Positions 8,128-16,517 are shown, counted from the stretch's first letter. The stretch is 52,125 nt of DNA from Butyrivibrio sp. (GCA_023664865.1 JAMPEU010000019.1:1-52125), one strand, 5' to 3'. Translations and numbers: made by a program. Notes: generated by a model not told the origin, from the sequence alone.

Positions 8128-9423
8128 GTGAAGAGAGTTTATACATGTTTTTGTACGGATGTGATTCATGAAGGGCATATTAATATCTTAAATAATGCGA
8201 AAAAATACGGTGAAGTTATTGTCGGCATACTGGCGGACGAGGCAATGGTGCGTTTCAACCGTTTTCCCACTGTGCCAATAGAGCAGAGGATTAAGATGGT
8301 AGAAGATACCGGGCTGGCGGCTAGGGTAATTGTGCAGAAGGAAATAATGTATGACGGTATTTTTGCTGAAATAAAACCTGACTATGTGGTCCATGGAGAC
8401 AACTGGAAGGAAGGACCGGAGAAAGTAATCCGTGACAACGTGCTTGATAATATTGCCCGCTATGGCGGGGAACTGGTGGAAATTCCCTATACCTACAATG
8501 AGGAAGTTAAGAAGATAGACGACCGCATAAAGGAGAAGCTTTCCATGCCGGAATTCAGGCGTAAACGCCTTCGCCAGCTTCTTAAGATGCGCCATATAGT
8601 TAAGGCGTTGGAGGTTCATTCCGGACTTACAGGATTGATTGCTGAAAAGACTGTGGTGGAAAGCAGCGGAGAATTGGATCAGTTTGACGCTATGTGGATT
8701 TCCAGCCTCTGTGATTCAACGGCAAAAGGGAAACCCGATATTGAGCTGGTGGACATGTCTTCGCGTATCCGTACCATAGACGATGTAATGGACGTGACGA
8801 CCAAGCCCATTATTCTTGACGGAGATACGGGCGGACTGGTAGAGCATTTTGTCTATAATGTGCGCACACTGGAAAGAATGGGAGTTTCGGCAGTTATCAT
8901 AGAAGATAAAACGGGACTAAAGAAAAATTCTCTTTTCGGTACGGAGGTAGAGCAGACTCAGGACAGCATCGAAAACTTTACCGCTAAAATCCGCGCAGGA
9001 AAACAGGCGCTTAGGACTGATGATTTTATGATTATTGCCCGCATTGAAAGCCTTATCTTGGAACGTGGAATGGAAGATGCACTGACAAGAGCTTTTGCCT
9101 ATGTTGACGCGGGGGCGGACGGCATCATGATTCATTCACGCCGTAAAGAGCCGACGGAGATACTTGAGTTTTGCAGCTTGTTCCGCAGTAAAAATAAGGA
9201 AACGCCTATAGTTGTAGTTCCCACTTCTTTTAACAGCATTACGGAAGAAGAACTTGCCGCTGCAGGCGTAAACATTGTGATTTATGCTAATCAGCTCACC
9301 AGAAGCGCATTTCCGGCAATGCAGGGAGCCGCAATAGATATTTTAAAACACCACAGGGCTTTGGAGATTGATTCCCGCTTAATGCCGTTTAAAGATATAA
9401 TAAGACTGATTGATGAGATTTAG
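8128..9423 (+). CDS. pepM: Phosphoenolpyruvate phosphomutase with N-terminal cytidylyltransferase-like domain
   Basis: 431 aa from GTG 8128, chosen because AGGAGG precedes it by 6 bp and the cytidylyltransferase fold begins there. Residues about 1-135 form an HxGH-type nucleotidyltransferase domain (CFCTDVIHEGHINIL, HEGH at 14-17; HGDNW at 89-93). Residues about 160-431 are PEP mutase of the isocitrate lyase/PEP mutase superfamily, with DGDTGG (231-236) and a perfect EDKxGxKxNS signature, EDKTGLKKNS, at 259-268 that marks true mutases. The enzyme rearranges PEP to phosphonopyruvate, the entry step of nearly all C-P bond synthesis. The following PntC-like gene starts 10 bp after its stop. The N-terminal domain may activate the phosphonate or a partner alcohol; its substrate is unknown. 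Confidence 0.92.
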   Translation: MKRVYTCFCTDVIHEGHINILNNAKKYGEVIVGILADEAMVRFNRFPTVPIEQRIKMVEDTGLAARVIVQKEIMYDGIFAEIKPDYVVHGDNWKEGPEKVIRDNVLDNIARYGGELVEIPYTYNEEVKKIDDRIKEKLSMPEFRRKRLRQLLKMRHIVKALEVHSGLTGLIAEKTVVESSGELDQFDAMWISSLCDSTAKGKPDIELVDMSSRIRTIDDVMDVTTKPIILDGDTGGLVEHFVYNVRTLERMGVSAVIIEDKTGLKKNSLFGTEVEQTQDSIENFTAKIRAGKQALRTDDFMIIARIESLILERGMEDALTRAFAYVDAGADGIMIHSRRKEPTEILEFCSLFRSKNKETPIVVVPTSFNSITEEELAAAGVNIVIYANQLTRSAFPAMQGAAIDILKHHRALEIDSRLMPFKDIIRLIDEI

Positions 9424-9433
9424 GAGGTCCAGT

Positions 9434-10126
9434 ATGCAGGAGATTGCAATACTAATGGCGGCAGGCCTTGGCACACGCATGAGGCCGATTACGGATACAA
9501 TGCCTAAGCCGCTTGTTGCAGTAAAGGGAAAACCGATGATAGAGACTGTAATAGAAGGACTTTTGACCAGACCGGTCGATGAGATATATGTGGTTACAGG
9601 TTATCTTGCAGAACAATTTGAGTATCTGCCTGCGCGGTATCCGCAGGTCAGGCTGATTCATAATCCCGACTACAATGTGAAGAATAATATCTCTTCCATT
9701 TATGCGGCAAAAGATGCGCTTGAGCGTGGTAACTGCTTTATATGCGAGTCGGATTTATATATTGCGGATTCGGCTATTTTTAAGAAAGAGTTGTCAAATT
9801 CCTGTTATTACGGGCGTATGCAGGCAGGATATTCCGACGACTGGGTATTTGACCTTGAAGACGGTCATATCGTAAGAATCGGCAAAGGCGGTACGGACGT
9901 ATACAACATGGTAGGGGTTTCCTATTTAAAGCATGCCGACGCCTTAATATTAAAAGAGGAAATTGAAAAAGCCTATATAGAGGAAGAAAACGGCAGTCTC
10001 TTCTGGGACGAAGTAATGAACAACAATTTGGATAAACTTTATCTAACCGTTGAGTCTGTAGCGGAAGGCCAGCTTATTGAAATTGATACTGTGGAAGAAT
10101 TGGAGAAAATCAATGAAAGCATTTAA
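9434..10126 (+). CDS. PntC-like nucleotidyltransferase, probable CTP:2-AEP cytidylyltransferase
   Basis: 230 aa; ATG 9434 lies 6 bp after AGGAGG, which overlaps the pepM stop. The N-terminus AILMAAGLGTRMRPITDTMPKPL is the G-x-G-T-R-(x)n-K-P nucleotide-binding signature of the LicC/GlmU-type NTP transferase fold, with the metal-binding ESDLYI further on. Family members of this size beside pepM and ppd are AEP cytidylyltransferases that form CMP-AEP. LicC-type choline-phosphate cytidylyltransferase is the main alternative, less likely without choline genes nearby. The 3' end overlaps the decarboxylase start by 14 bp, which implies translational coupling. Confidence 0.82.
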   Translation: MQEIAILMAAGLGTRMRPITDTMPKPLVAVKGKPMIETVIEGLLTRPVDEIYVVTGYLAEQFEYLPARYPQVRLIHNPDYNVKNNISSIYAAKDALERGNCFICESDLYIADSAIFKKELSNSCYYGRMQAGYSDDWVFDLEDGHIVRIGKGGTDVYNMVGVSYLKHADALILKEEIEKAYIEEENGSLFWDEVMNNNLDKLYLTVESVAEGQLIEIDTVEELEKINESI

Positions 10127-11231
10127 ATTGTTAGAGCAGATAGAAAATATGGGAATTGAAGTAATCACGGGCGTACCCGATTCCACTTTAAAACAATTTT
10201 GTGACGGATTACAGTTATATAACGGTAAATTCCGCCATTATGTGACGGCAAACGAAGGCGCTGCCGTAGGAATTGCCGTAGGCACATATCTTGCCTCAGG
10301 GAAACCTGCATGTATTTATATGCAGAATTCAGGCATCGGCAATGCCGTCAATCCGCTTGCTTCCCTTGCAAACAAAGATGTGTACGGTATTCCGATACTG
10401 TTTATAGTGGGCTGGCGTGGGGAACCCGGTGTAAAAGATGAACCGCAGCATGTATTTCAGGGAAAAATCACATGCAGACTGTTTGAGACTATGGATGTTC
10501 CCTATGCCGTTGTGGATTCTTCCACCACGGAAGATGAGATGCTTGCAATACTGCAGGAAGCAGAAAAAAACTTTAAGGAAAATAACCAATTTGCCATTAT
10601 TGTTAAAAAAGGCACGTTTGAGGCGGATAAAAAATTCACATGGGAAAACGGAAATACTCTTCTTAGAGAGCAGACGCTTGGCACAATCCTTAAGCTTGCG
10701 CCAAAAGACGCCTGTATTGTATCAACCACGGGTAAAATCTCGCGAGAGCTGTATGAGCAGAGCAACAAGCTTTTTGGCAATCATGATTCCATTTTTATGA
10801 CGGTAGGCGGCATGGGACATGCTTCCATGATAGCCTTCGGCATTGCAAAGCAAAGACCTGATAAGAGGGTAATATGTATAGACGGCGACGGAGCGGCTTT
10901 AATGCACATGGGCGCTCTTTCGTTTATTGCTTCACATGCTCCTAAGAATTATGTCCATATAGTGATTAACAATCAGGCGCACGAATCCGTAGGCGCAATG
11001 CCCACAGACTGCCCTGATACGAATTTTGCAGCTTTGGCGCAGACGGCAGGCTATGTATATACGGAGAGAATTACGGATATGGAAGGGCTGTTGGGGATAA
11101 AAGAAGGGCTTGCAGCTAAGAAAGGCCCCGTATTCTATGAAATTATGGTGTCTCTGGCATCCCGCGCCGATTTGTCACGCCCCGCAGAAACCGCCAGGGA
11201 AAACCGCGATGTATTTATGAAATCGCTGTAA
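10113..11231 (+). CDS. Phosphonopyruvate decarboxylase
   Basis: 372 aa, thiamine-diphosphate enzyme. The start at ATG 10113 is supported by GGAG 8 bp upstream, inside the end of the previous gene. The N-terminal pyrimidine-binding half contains the catalytic-type Glu in ANEGAAVG (about 48). The C-terminal half has the TPP/Mg motif GDGAALMHMG (258-267) closed by INN (285-287), and NNQAHESVG matches the active-site segment of Ppd. It converts phosphonopyruvate to phosphonoacetaldehyde, pulling the unfavourable PepM reaction forward, and the product feeds the transaminase at 6802-7923. It is the last gene of the locus; the next feature is a terminator hairpin shared with the opposite-strand ncRNA. 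Confidence 0.92.
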   Translation: MKAFKLLEQIENMGIEVITGVPDSTLKQFCDGLQLYNGKFRHYVTANEGAAVGIAVGTYLASGKPACIYMQNSGIGNAVNPLASLANKDVYGIPILFIVGWRGEPGVKDEPQHVFQGKITCRLFETMDVPYAVVDSSTTEDEMLAILQEAEKNFKENNQFAIIVKKGTFEADKKFTWENGNTLLREQTLGTILKLAPKDACIVSTTGKISRELYEQSNKLFGNHDSIFMTVGGMGHASMIAFGIAKQRPDKRVICIDGDGAALMHMGALSFIASHAPKNYVHIVINNQAHESVGAMPTDCPDTNFAALAQTAGYVYTERITDMEGLLGIKEGLAAKKGPVFYEIMVSLASRADLSRPAETARENRDVFMKSL

Positions 11232-11283
11232 TCTTTGATTGACAACGGAGTTGTAAAAGGAGTGTAGGGAGGAATATTTCATA

Positions 11284-11420
11284 GTAAAAAGCATCTACAT
11301 AAGCAGATGCTTTAATTACTATAAAATCGGGTTTACCATACAGATGATCTGTATCCTCCACTTCAGCCTAAAGCAACGGATATATTAACGCTACGGTTAA
11401 ATCCTTGTGTGTAATCCCTT
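11284..11420 (-). ncRNA. Probable free-standing structured ncRNA downstream of DUF3800 gene
   Basis: Read on the minus strand, about 135 nt begin at GGGATTAC (11411-11418), which can pair in 7 of 8 positions with GTAAACCC (11329-11336) to close a junction. Inside are a hairpin GGATTTAAC / GTTAATATATCC (11378-11404) and ATACAGA-tca-TCTGTAT (11338-11354). The transcript ends with AAAGCATCT...AGATGCTTTTT (11286-11312), a classic intrinsic terminator. The predicted transcription start of an upstream sigma-A promoter falls on the first paired G. There is no ORF of note. Conserved RNAs next to DUF3800 genes are described (DUF3800 RNA motifs); membership of such a family is inference from position, not a match I could test. 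Confidence 0.65.
11286..11317 (-). terminator. Intrinsic terminator of the ncRNA
   Basis: On the minus strand, a 9-bp stem AAAGCATCT/AGATGCTTT with loop GCTTATGT-type sequence is followed by a run of five T. On the plus strand the tail is CTTTAATT, so it may also weakly terminate the phosphonate operon that ends at 11231. Confidence 0.75.
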
Positions 11421-11426
11421 ATATTT

Positions 11427-11455
11427 ATACTATATTCATTTATTAAATATGTCAA
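11427..11455 (-). promoter_or_regulatory. Sigma-A promoter of the ncRNA
   Basis: On the minus strand, TTGACA (11450-11455, perfect -35), a 17-bp spacer and TAGTAT (11427-11432) stand 9 bases before the first G of the closing stem. It lies entirely in the gap after the DUF3800 stop, so the RNA need not be part of that mRNA. Confidence 0.7.
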
Positions 11456-11460
11456 TATTT

Positions 11461-12230
11461 TTATAGAATTTTTTTATTTCCAAATATATCTTTGCGATTT
11501 ATTCCGCCATCATACAACCGCATCTGAATATTTTTATGTGTTTTCTTGAACTTTGGAGTCATTCCAGCATGTTTACGCGCTAAGTCATTATGTATAAAAT
11601 CGGCAATTTGCAATCCGGTGATATTATCTTTTTTACTTTTAAATTCTAAACCGGAAATACTTTTTTGAATTACACTAGAAGGATAGAATATAGTGCCTGA
11701 ATAATAAATTTGATTATATTTTTTAGAATTGATTCATTTTGTTTATCTTGCAATTTTTCATAACAAATAGAACCTATTGAATTATTTCTGATTAAGAAAT
11801 GACAGAAATTTTCTATAACTAATTGCATGCATATTGTAAATTTATTATTAGCTATGTTGCCGTCATAATAATTTTCAACATTATCAACGCACAAAGATGC
11901 TCCAATGGTAGTAATATTCTTATCTGATAAAATATAAGCCATTTCTTTATATGCACGTGTATAATTTGCTTCTATACAAAACATTTTATTATATTTTTCA
12001 ATTTCAGAAAAATGTTTCTGGTGAGCTTCGTATATTTCTAACTCATGAAGAATATGTTTACTATAATCCGTATCTTTTTGCCAAATGCGCTTTTTGCTAT
12101 TATTAAGTCTATTTGTCAAATCGTTATCATGATAAGAACGTTCAACAATAATACCGCCTATGCAAAAGTATTTTTTCCCACTACTATTTTTTGTTTCACT
12201 TTCATCCAAATATAAGGTATATTCACCCAT
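11461..12230 (-). pseudogene. DUF3800 family protein, frameshifted
   Basis: Translation from ATG 12230 (AGGAG 7 bp upstream) gives the DUF3800 start YTLYLDESE. This frame ends at 11670 with an unrelated tail. From about 11700 another frame continues with GTIFYPSSVIQK, GLEFKSK, NITGLQIADFIHNDLARKH and a Tyr-Asp-Gly-Gly tail, stopping at 11461; GLQIADF is the typical C-terminal DUF3800 motif. The frames switch near an A6 run (T6 at 11719-11724 on the plus strand), consistent with a 1-nt indel, a sequencing error, or slippage. The intact protein would be about 256 aa. DUF3800 proteins are of unknown function, with a proposed RNase-H-like fold and frequent links to structured RNAs. Confidence 0.8.
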
Positions 12231-12358
12231 CAAATGCTCCTATTCTATAATTATGTATATGTCATTTTTCACTATTATACGACAAGATAATGCAAAAAGC
12301 TATCGTAATTTAGGTTTATTATGAAAATAATTTATATAAAAATAATTCCCTCCACATA

Positions 12359-12387
12359 TTGACAAATCCGTAAATAAAGTATAAAAT
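12359..12387 (+). promoter_or_regulatory. Promoter of the rplU operon
   Basis: TTGACA (12359-12364), 17-bp spacer, TAAAAT (12382-12387; overlapping TATAAA). Near-consensus sigma-A, as expected for a ribosomal protein operon. Confidence 0.75.
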
Positions 12388-12393
12388 ATCAGA

Positions 12394-12506
12394 GTATGCC
12401 GCACAGCGAGGTATAAGTATGCCCTGAAATATGCGTAATATATTGTTACTGCATCAGGACGTCACCACAGCCGGCGAGTAAGGTGGACTTAGATCCATGA
12501 AGGAGG
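12394..12506 (+). promoter_or_regulatory. Structured 5' leader of rplU (probable L21 leader)
   Basis: The untranslated leader folds locally. CCTG...ATGC-GTAA-loop-TTAC-tGCAT-CAGG is a nested hairpin at about 12422-12460, and GTCACC (about 12461-12466) can pair with GGTGGAC (about 12482-12488) enclosing GCCGGCGAG. Position directly before rplU fits the known Firmicute L21 autoregulatory leader. I recognise the location and folding, not a consensus match. Confidence 0.55.
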
Positions 12507-12512
12507 TGCCAT

Positions 12513-12818
12513 ATGTACGCAATTATTGCAACAGGCGGAAAACAGTACAAGGTTTCTGAAGGCGATATAATCAGGGTAGAGAAACTTGATGCCGAAGTAG
12601 GAGCTGTTGTTACATTTGACCAGGTAGTAGCCGTCAGTGATAAAGAGCTGAAAGTTGCAGGCGATGTTGCAGGAGCAACCGTATCCGGAACAGTAATGGA
12701 GCAGGGACGCGGCAAGAAAATCATCGTCTACAAATATAAGAGAAAAACAGGCTATCACAAGAAACAAGGCCATAGGCAAGCATACACTCAGGTAAAAATC
12801 GACAAGATTAATGCTTAA
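12513..12818 (+). CDS. rplU: 50S ribosomal protein L21
   Basis: 101 aa, the usual length. It starts [18 protein letters not shown] and ends in the L21 signature [16 protein letters not shown], which contacts 23S rRNA. AAGGAGG lies 7-8 bp before ATG 12513. It is first in the conserved rplU-prp-rpmA set. Confidence 0.98.
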   Translation: MYAIIATGGKQYKVSEGDIIRVEKLDAEVGAVVTFDQVVAVSDKELKVAGDVAGATVSGTVMEQGRGKKIIVYKYKRKTGYHKKQGHRQAYTQVKIDKINA

Positions 12819-12827
12819 AGGTGTAAA

Positions 12828-13157
12828 ATGACAACTGTAACATTTCATAAAACTAAGTCAGGGGAATATAAGGGCTTTACATGTAAAGGACATGCCGGAT
12901 TCGACGATTACGGCAAAGATATCGTGTGTGCATCTGTTTCCGTACTGGTAATCAATACGATTAATTCACTGGAAGAAATCGTACACGAGCAGATAGATGT
13001 GGATTCCAACGAAACAGACGGCGTCATTACATGCAGCTTTAAGGCTCCTTTGAAAGAAACGTCAAAGGCGCTTATAGAGTCTCTGGTACTTGGAATTACC
13101 CAGATTGAAAAACAATATGGGGAAAAATATTGCAGGCTTAAATTCACGGAAAGTTGA
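12828..13157 (+). CDS. prp: Ribosomal-processing cysteine protease Prp
   Basis: 109 aa, encoded between L21 and L27 as in most Firmicutes. The catalytic His is in [19 protein letters not shown] and the catalytic Cys 12 residues later in the same block. Prp removes the N-terminal extension of L27; the matching extension is present in the next gene. The stop overlaps the longest possible upstream extension of rpmA but not its true start. Confidence 0.94.
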   Translation: MTTVTFHKTKSGEYKGFTCKGHAGFDDYGKDIVCASVSVLVINTINSLEEIVHEQIDVDSNETDGVITCSFKAPLKETSKALIESLVLGITQIEKQYGEKYCRLKFTES

Positions 13158-13186
13158 CATCCCAAGAGAAAGGAGCGGCTATTGTT

Positions 13187-13474
13187 ATGTTAAATATGAA
13201 CCTTCAATTTTTTGCACATAAGAAGGGTGTCGGTTCTACCAAGAACGGCAGGGATTCCGAATCCAAGAGATTAGGTGCAAAAAGAGCTGACGGACAATTC
13301 GTAAAAGCAGGAAATATCTTATACAGACAGCGCGGAACCAAGATTCATCCCGGCGTAAACGTAGGGAGAGGCGGAGATGATACATTATTCGCAAAGGTTG
13401 ACGGCGTGCTTAGATTTGAAAGAAAAGGAAGATATAAAAAACAAGCTTCCGTATATCCTGTAGAGAAAGATTGA
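13187..13474 (+). CDS. rpmA: 50S ribosomal protein L27 with Prp-cleavable extension
   Basis: 95 aa from ATG 13187, preceded by AAAGGAG. The N-terminus reads [33 protein letters not shown] is the Prp cleavage motif, so mature L27 should begin AHKKG, leaving the free N-terminal arm near the peptidyl-transferase centre. The rest is canonical ([28 protein letters not shown]). It is followed by a strong terminator. Confidence 0.97.
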   Translation: MLNMNLQFFAHKKGVGSTKNGRDSESKRLGAKRADGQFVKAGNILYRQRGTKIHPGVNVGRGGDDTLFAKVDGVLRFERKGRYKKQASVYPVEKD

Positions 13475-13508
13475 GAGAATACGTTTCTTTCAGTGCGCGA
13501 ATGAATCG

Positions 13509-13542
13509 GGCTTCAAACATATTTATTGTTTGAAGCCTTTTT
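13509..13542 (+). terminator. Intrinsic terminator after rpmA
   Basis: Perfect 10-bp stem GGCTTCAAAC / GTTTGAAGCC with a 9-nt loop, followed by five T. It separates the ribosomal proteins from obg. Confidence 0.9.
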
Positions 13543-13566
13543 ACACTATAGGAGAGTGCATTTATT

Positions 13567-14862
13567 ATGTTTGCGGACAGAGCGAAGATATTTGTTAAAA
13601 GCGGCAAGGGCGGCGACGGACATGTTTCCTTCCGCAGGGAAAAATATGTGGCAAACGGCGGACCTGACGGCGGCGACGGCGGCGACGGCGGCAGCGTCTA
13701 CTTTGTCGTAGATGAAGGCTTAAACACTTTGACGGATTTCCGTCATATTAGAAAATACAGCGCAGGCAACGGCGAAGAAGGCGGGAAACGCAACTGCGCC
13801 GGTAAAAGCGGGGAAGATATTTTTATTAAAGTTCCGGCAGGCACCGTTATTAAAGAGGCGGTAAGCGGCAAAGTCATTACTGATATGTCCGGTGAAAATA
13901 CGAAAGTAATGGTATTAAAAGGCGGAAAAGGCGGCAACGGCAACCAGCACTATGCAACAAGCACCATGCAGGCGCCTAAATATGCGCAGCCAGGACAGCC
14001 CTCGATGGAATTAGAGCTGATACTTGAGCTTAAAGTGATTGCCGACGTCGGCCTGGTGGGCTTTCCTAATGTAGGAAAATCGACTTTTTTAGCCAAGGTA
14101 ACGAATGCCAGACCTAAGATAGCCAACTATCATTTTACTACCTTAAATCCTAATCTGGGCGTAGTTGACCTAGAGGATGCCAAAGGCTTTGTGATTGCGG
14201 ATATTCCGGGGCTTATTGAGGGAGCGTCGCAGGGAATCGGGCTTGGATATGAGTTTCTTAGGCATATTGAGCGTACAAAGGTAATCGTCCATATAGTGGA
14301 CGCAGCCTCTACTGAAGGCAGGGAGCCTATTGAGGATATTTACGCAATCAATAAAGAACTTAAGGCATATAATGCGGAAATCGCCGCAAGACCACAGATA
14401 ATCGCCGCCAATAAGATTGACGTAATGGCTATGAATCCGGATAAAGATGATATAATAGGACGTATCAAAAAGGAATTTGAGCCAAAAGGAATCCCGGTTT
14501 ATCCGATTTCGGCAGTCAGCGGACAGGGTATCAGGGAATTGCTTTATGCCGTGCAGAATATGCTGGATGGGCTTGATGATAAGCCTGTAGTATTTGAACA
14601 GGAATATGTGCCGGAAGAGCATTTGAGCGTTCCAAACGAGCCATATACCGTGGAATATGACGAATCGAATAATGAATATGTAGTAGAAGGTCCGAGAATT
14701 GAGAAGATGCTTTCATATACGAACCTGGAATCTGAAAAAGGGTTTCGTTTCTTCCAGAATTTCTTAAAAGAAAATGGTATTTTAAAGGAACTGGAGAAAC
14801 TCGGGATAGAAGAGGGCGATACCGTCAGAATGTACGGGCTTTCGTTTGATTACTATAAATAG
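13567..14862 (+). CDS. obgE: Obg family GTPase
   Basis: 431 aa, full length for the clostridial form. Residues 1-160 are the Gly-rich Obg fold (GGDGGDGG repeats, GKGGNGNQHYATS). The G domain carries GFPNVGKST (about 165-173), the switch FTTLNPNLG, DIPGLIEGAS and NKID. The last about 70 residues form the C-terminal OCT domain typical of Gram-positives. Obg binds GTP and ppGpp and acts in 50S assembly and stress control. ATG 13567 is preceded by AGGAGAG. Confidence 0.97.
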   Translation: MFADRAKIFVKSGKGGDGHVSFRREKYVANGGPDGGDGGDGGSVYFVVDEGLNTLTDFRHIRKYSAGNGEEGGKRNCAGKSGEDIFIKVPAGTVIKEAVSGKVITDMSGENTKVMVLKGGKGGNGNQHYATSTMQAPKYAQPGQPSMELELILELKVIADVGLVGFPNVGKSTFLAKVTNARPKIANYHFTTLNPNLGVVDLEDAKGFVIADIPGLIEGASQGIGLGYEFLRHIERTKVIVHIVDAASTEGREPIEDIYAINKELKAYNAEIAARPQIIAANKIDVMAMNPDKDDIIGRIKKEFEPKGIPVYPISAVSGQGIRELLYAVQNMLDGLDDKPVVFEQEYVPEEHLSVPNEPYTVEYDESNNEYVVEGPRIEKMLSYTNLESEKGFRFFQNFLKENGILKELEKLGIEEGDTVRMYGLSFDYYK

Positions 14863-14928
14863 TTTATGCAGGCATCGTGGAGTCTTTTGCACATAAACTT
14901 ACAGCTTGAGCGAGAAGGGAGCAGCATT

Positions 14929-15219
14929 ATGACAAGCAAGCAGAGAGCATATTTAAAAAGTCTGGCTGGCAATCTGAATCCAATTTTTCAGATAGGGAAA
15001 TCGAGCCTTACGCCGGAATCCACAGACGCAATAAATGAGGCTTTTAACAATAGGGAGCTAATTAAAATTGCGGTTTTAAAGAACTGCGCCGATGATCCGA
15101 ATGAGATTGCGGATATGGTGGCGGCGAGAACACACTCGCAGGTAGTTCAGGTGATTGGGAAGAAAATTATATTATATAAGCCGGATAGGAAAAATCCCAA
15201 GATAATACTGCCGGTATAG
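14929..15219 (+). CDS. yhbY: YhbY-type RNA-binding protein (CRM domain)
   Basis: 96 aa from ATG 14929 with AGAAGGGAG upstream; earlier in-frame codons lack a ribosome-binding site. It starts MTSKQRAYLKSLAGNLNPIFQIGKSSLT and contains the CRM/YhbY fold with the GxxG-like segment. Known members associate with pre-50S particles, which fits the obg neighbourhood. Confidence 0.92.
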   Translation: MTSKQRAYLKSLAGNLNPIFQIGKSSLTPESTDAINEAFNNRELIKIAVLKNCADDPNEIADMVAARTHSQVVQVIGKKIILYKPDRKNPKIILPV

Positions 15220-15249
15220 GACAGCCAGAAAGGAGCCGTGTAATAAAGG

Positions 15250-15858
15250 GTGAAGAAAACAGGAATAATGGGCGGTACTTTTAATCCTATTCATATCGGA
15301 CATCTTATTATTGCTGAAAGGGCAAGAGAGCAGTTTAACCTCGACAAGGTGCTTTTCATCCCCTGCGGAATACCGCATCTTAAGGAAGATAACAACATAT
15401 TGTCAAAAGATGCGCGCACTAAGCTGACCGGACTTGCAATTATGGATAATCCATTTTTCGAACTTTCCACAATAGAAGTGGATAAAGACGGCATAACCTA
15501 TACTTATAAGACTTTAGCGCAGTTAAAAACCGCCAATGCCGATATGGAATATTATTTCATCATGGGAGCTGACAGCCTATGGACGATAGAAAACTGGAAA
15601 GAGCCTGAAAAGGTATTTGCAAACTGTCATATCCTGGCAGCGGTAAGAAATGGGCGCTCTTTAAAAGAAATGGAAACGCAGGCGGCTTATCTTAAGGAAA
15701 AATACGGGGCGGATATTTCTTTACTTAATTACAGCGGTATAGAAATCTCGTCAACCATGATAAGAAATATGCTTGCGTCGGGAGAGTCTGTGCGCTACCT
15801 TGTGCCTGAACAGGTATATAATTATATTATACAGCACAGATTATTTTTGTCTAATTAA
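15250..15858 (+). CDS. nadD: Nicotinate-nucleotide adenylyltransferase
   Basis: 202 aa from GTG 15250. GIMGGTFNPIHIGHLIIAE carries the GxFxPxHxGH nucleotidyltransferase motif; YFIMGADSL and ISSTMIRN (the ISSTxIR signature) follow. It adenylates nicotinate mononucleotide in NAD synthesis. An AAAGGAG lies about 15 bp upstream of the GTG, rather far, but the family alignment starts here. Confidence 0.95.
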   Translation: MKKTGIMGGTFNPIHIGHLIIAERAREQFNLDKVLFIPCGIPHLKEDNNILSKDARTKLTGLAIMDNPFFELSTIEVDKDGITYTYKTLAQLKTANADMEYYFIMGADSLWTIENWKEPEKVFANCHILAAVRNGRSLKEMETQAAYLKEKYGADISLLNYSGIEISSTMIRNMLASGESVRYLVPEQVYNYIIQHRLFLSN

Positions 15859-15935
15859 ACAGAATTTTACAGCTTATTATATAATTTATTATTACAGCTT
15901 ATTGTTATCGCATATAAGAAAGGCATGATGCGTGT

Positions 15936-16517
15936 ATGAAAACACAGGATTTGCAGAAAATAAGAAAGGCGATGGAAAAAGAGCTTAGCCCCAAGCGGTA
16001 TGAGCATACATTGAGCGTGGCGTATACGGCGTCTTCACTCGCCATGGTGCATGGTGAAGATACCGAGTTGGCAATAATTGCCGGAATGTTGCATGACTGC
16101 GCCAAATGCCTTCCCGGACACAAATTGATTGATATTTGTGAAAAAAACAAGATACATATTTCAGAGGCGGAAAAAGATAACCCGATGGCGCTTCTTCATG
16201 CCGGAGTTGGCAGTTTTCTGGCACACGATAAATACGGCGTTGACAATGAGGATATTTTAAACGCCATCAGATATCATACCACGGGACGTCCGGGTATGAG
16301 CAGATTGGAGAAAATAATATATATAGCGGATTATATTGAACCAGGCAGGAAACATGCCGCTAATCTGCCGCAGATACGCCGCATGGCGTTTCAGGATTTG
16401 GATATGACTATGGTTAAGATTCTGGAAGACACCCTTGCCTATCTGTCGTCTGCGGATGGAAAAGTTGATACTATGACAGCAGAGGCATATAATTATTATA
16501 AAATGCTGCAAAAATAA
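15936..16517 (+). CDS. yqeK: HD-domain hydrolase YqeK (symmetrical Ap4A hydrolase type)
   Basis: 193 aa. HD motif in IIAGMLHDCAKCLPGHK, a second metal His in LLHAGVGSFLA, and RYHTTGRPGMSRLEKIIYIADYIEPGR, characteristic of YqeK. Family members cleave diadenosine tetraphosphate to ADP. nadD-yqeK-rsfS is a conserved order in Firmicutes. Confidence 0.93.
   Translation: MKTQDLQKIRKAMEKELSPKRYEHTLSVAYTASSLAMVHGEDTELAIIAGMLHDCAKCLPGHKLIDICEKNKIHISEAEKDNPMALLHAGVGSFLAHDKYGVDNEDILNAIRYHTTGRPGMSRLEKIIYIADYIEPGRKHAANLPQIRRMAFQDLDMTMVKILEDTLAYLSSADGKVDTMTAEAYNYYKMLQK

Noticed and set aside
8188-8619. 143-codon minus-strand ORF inside pepM
   Set aside because: Antisense shadow of a clear catalytic domain, with no start context or recognisable protein.
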